From an uncultured Maribacter sp. (GTDB taxonomy: Bacteria; Bacteroidota; Bacteroidia; Flavobacteriales; Flavobacteriaceae): DNA of 64,000 nt. The notes below the pieces were generated by a model. It was given only the letters and a program-made list of their open reading frames with translations. It was not told where the DNA came from and did no database searches. A program made the translations under genes and the position numbers. The stretch is from the NCBI GenBank assembly GCA_947504045.1, contig CANNFY010000002.1:372001-436000 (forward strand). The letters run 5' to 3'. Below, one piece after another: positions 63,032-64,000 of this stretch. Position 1 is the first letter of the stretch, and each line of letters opens with the position of its first letter.

Positions 63032-64000
63032 TATTTTTTATTTACATGCATTTTTAAAATACGATGCTTTTCTTTTTGCACTGCCGGATGTTTTTTATGT
63101 TCCCAATTTTTTTCTCTTGCAAGCCTTGCACTTTCTTGTAAATTAACAATTGGCAGTGGGTAATCTTCCCCAATAATTGTTTCACAAAAAGCTTGTTCTA
63201 TTAGTGTCATTTTCCAAGGCTCATGAATATGAGCTAGAGGAACTTTTTGTAATTCTGGAATCCATTTTTTTATAAAAACACCTTCTGGGTCATGTTCCTG
63301 AGAATTTTTCACTGGATTGTATAAACGTATGGTATTAACTCCTGTTGTTCCTGCTTGCATTTGAAACTGCGTATAATGGATGCCTGGCTCGTAATCTAAA
63401 AATTGCCTAGCTAAATGGTAAACGCCATGTCTCCAATCTTGGTCTAAGTTCATAGTTAAGAAAGAAACTACCATGGCACGCATTCTAAAATTAATCCAAC
63501 CCGTTTTTTCTACAGCACGCATACAGGCATCTACCAAAGGATAACCCGTATTTCCTGTTTTCCATGCTCTAATAAAAGCTTCGTTTTCTTTATGTGGTAA
63601 TAATTCATACCCTTGATTAATACAAACAGTTTCGTATCTACACTCTACTTCAAACTTTTGTATAAAATGACAATGCCAGTGTAAACGAGTTAGCAATGCC
63701 GAAAATGCCCTTGTACTGTTCTTCTTTTTAGGATGTGTAGCTACAAATTGATACGCTTGTTTTACACTTATATTTCCCCAAGCTAAATAAGGAGATAATC
63801 TACTACAAGATAGTCTGCTTTCTGCAGGTTTTGATATATGTAGTTGGTAATTAACCCCTCGTTTATCTACAAAAGATTTTAAATATTGCCAAGCCTTTTT
63901 TTCCCCTGCTGGTTGATATTTTTTTGGGTATTGCCTCCACCCTACTTTAATTACTTTTGGAATTAAAAAAGGATGTTTTAATGGTGCTATTTTAGATATT
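63031..64000 (-). CDS. Class I deoxyribodipyrimidine photolyase/cryptochrome (5' end outside window)
   Basis: Partial gene: 323 codons are visible, reading back to the right edge, well beyond the 221-aa ORF listed from an internal TTG. The C-terminal FAD-binding domain shows SRLSPYLAWGNISVKQAYQ, AWKTGNTGYPLVDACMRAV, WINFRMRAMVVSFLTMNLDQDWRHG and DYEPGIHYTQFQMQAGTTGVNTIRLYNPVKNS, all photolyase hallmarks. It heads the photoprotection operon within the window. CPD photolyase and cryptochrome cannot be distinguished without the N-terminus. Confidence 0.92.
   Translation of the reverse strand, partial: ISKIAPLKHPFLIPKVIKVGWRQYPKKYQPAGEKKAWQYLKSFVDKRGVNYQLHISKPAESRLSCSRLSPYLAWGNISVKQAYQFVATHPKKKNSTRAFSALLTRLHWHCHFIQKFEVECRYETVCINQGYELLPHKENEAFIRAWKTGNTGYPLVDACMRAVEKTGWINFRMRAMVVSFLTMNLDQDWRHGVYHLARQFLDYEPGIHYTQFQMQAGTTGVNTIRLYNPVKNSQEHDPEGVFIKKWIPELQKVPLAHIHEPWKMTLIEQAFCETIIGEDYPLPIVNLQESARLAREKNWEHKKHPAVQKEKHRILKMHVNKK

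Noticed and set aside
63031-63696. Complete 221-aa photolyase
   Set aside because: The frame continues upstream without stop to the window edge with photolyase motifs, so it is a partial long gene, not a short one.
1-64000. CRISPR array, prophage, insertion sequence, integrative element or secretion system
   Set aside because: No spaced repeats, no terminal inverted repeats with transposase, no phage genes; the single recombinase-like gene looks inactive and isolated.

Overview
The window looks like chromosome of a marine-type member of the Flavobacteriaceae (Bacteroidota). It is very AT-rich, genes have no clear Shine-Dalgarno sequences, and several starts have a TAnnTTTG-type -7 box. Many proteins are flavobacterial in type: plant-like GapN, long KARI, type III-fold SpeA with a deoxyhypusine-synthase-like protein, a DUF6952-like protein, and a RibBA with a dead GTP cyclohydrolase half. 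I see no phage, plasmid, transposon or CRISPR array. The genus cannot be fixed from sequence alone.

Layout. 0-1 kb: 3'-truncated gapN behind a LacI-type palindrome. 1.1-8.3 kb: minus-strand ilvD-ilvB-ilvN-ilvC-ilvA operon for branched-chain amino acids. It is preceded by a 15-codon Ile/Val-containing leader peptide and a perfect 16-bp terminator stem, which together form a readable attenuator. 8.3-10.6 kb: pxpABC (5-oxoprolinase). 10.8-14.2 kb: small poorly characterised genes, including a zinc-ribbon plus DUF559-like nuclease candidate and a serine-recombinase-like protein that has lost its catalytic residues. 14.5-21 kb: TPR sensor kinase, ComM/YifB and a penicillin-acylase-family hydrolase. 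21-26.3 kb: dsbD, tilS, pabB and an FMN reductase. 26.4-32.4 kb: membrane acyltransferase, aldo/keto reductase, CDGSH protein, lpdA and an NhaC antiporter. 32.5-34.7 kb: peroxide defence (2-Cys peroxiredoxin, thioredoxin, DUF6952-like protein, Tpx) and DgkA. 34.8-40.5 kb: ftsK-lolA-lptF-ribBA. 40.5-45.4 kb: KdnA-like aminotransferase, a nitroreductase-family oxidoreductase, and the tdh-kbl threonine degradation pair with a divergent Lrp regulator. 45.5-47.6 kb: SelO and tRNA-Ser(UGA). 47.7-50 kb: an ABC exporter-type operon with a histidine-rich extracytoplasmic loop, possibly metal-related. 50-52.7 kb: a low-density region of orphan genes around a RIC-like hemerythrin protein. 52.9 kb: a TauE/SafE transporter. 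53.7-59.1 kb: a polyamine operon (speA-speB-DHS-like-acidic small protein-GNAT/nitrilase fusion) behind an unusually GC-rich leader holding a 57-codon ORF. 59.4-64 kb: a photoprotection operon (class I photolyase, flavin reductase, DUF2256, FeS-BCP-type photolyase, SDR).

The main regulatory finding is the ilv attenuator, where leader ORF, pause hairpin, antiterminator and terminator can all be traced. The best candidates for something little described are the speA leader element with its five-gene polyamine operon, the histidine-rich ABC/DUF3299-like operon, and the orphan/RIC locus with its perfect 17-bp inverted repeat. All function calls rest on motifs and recalled family knowledge; no database search was run.
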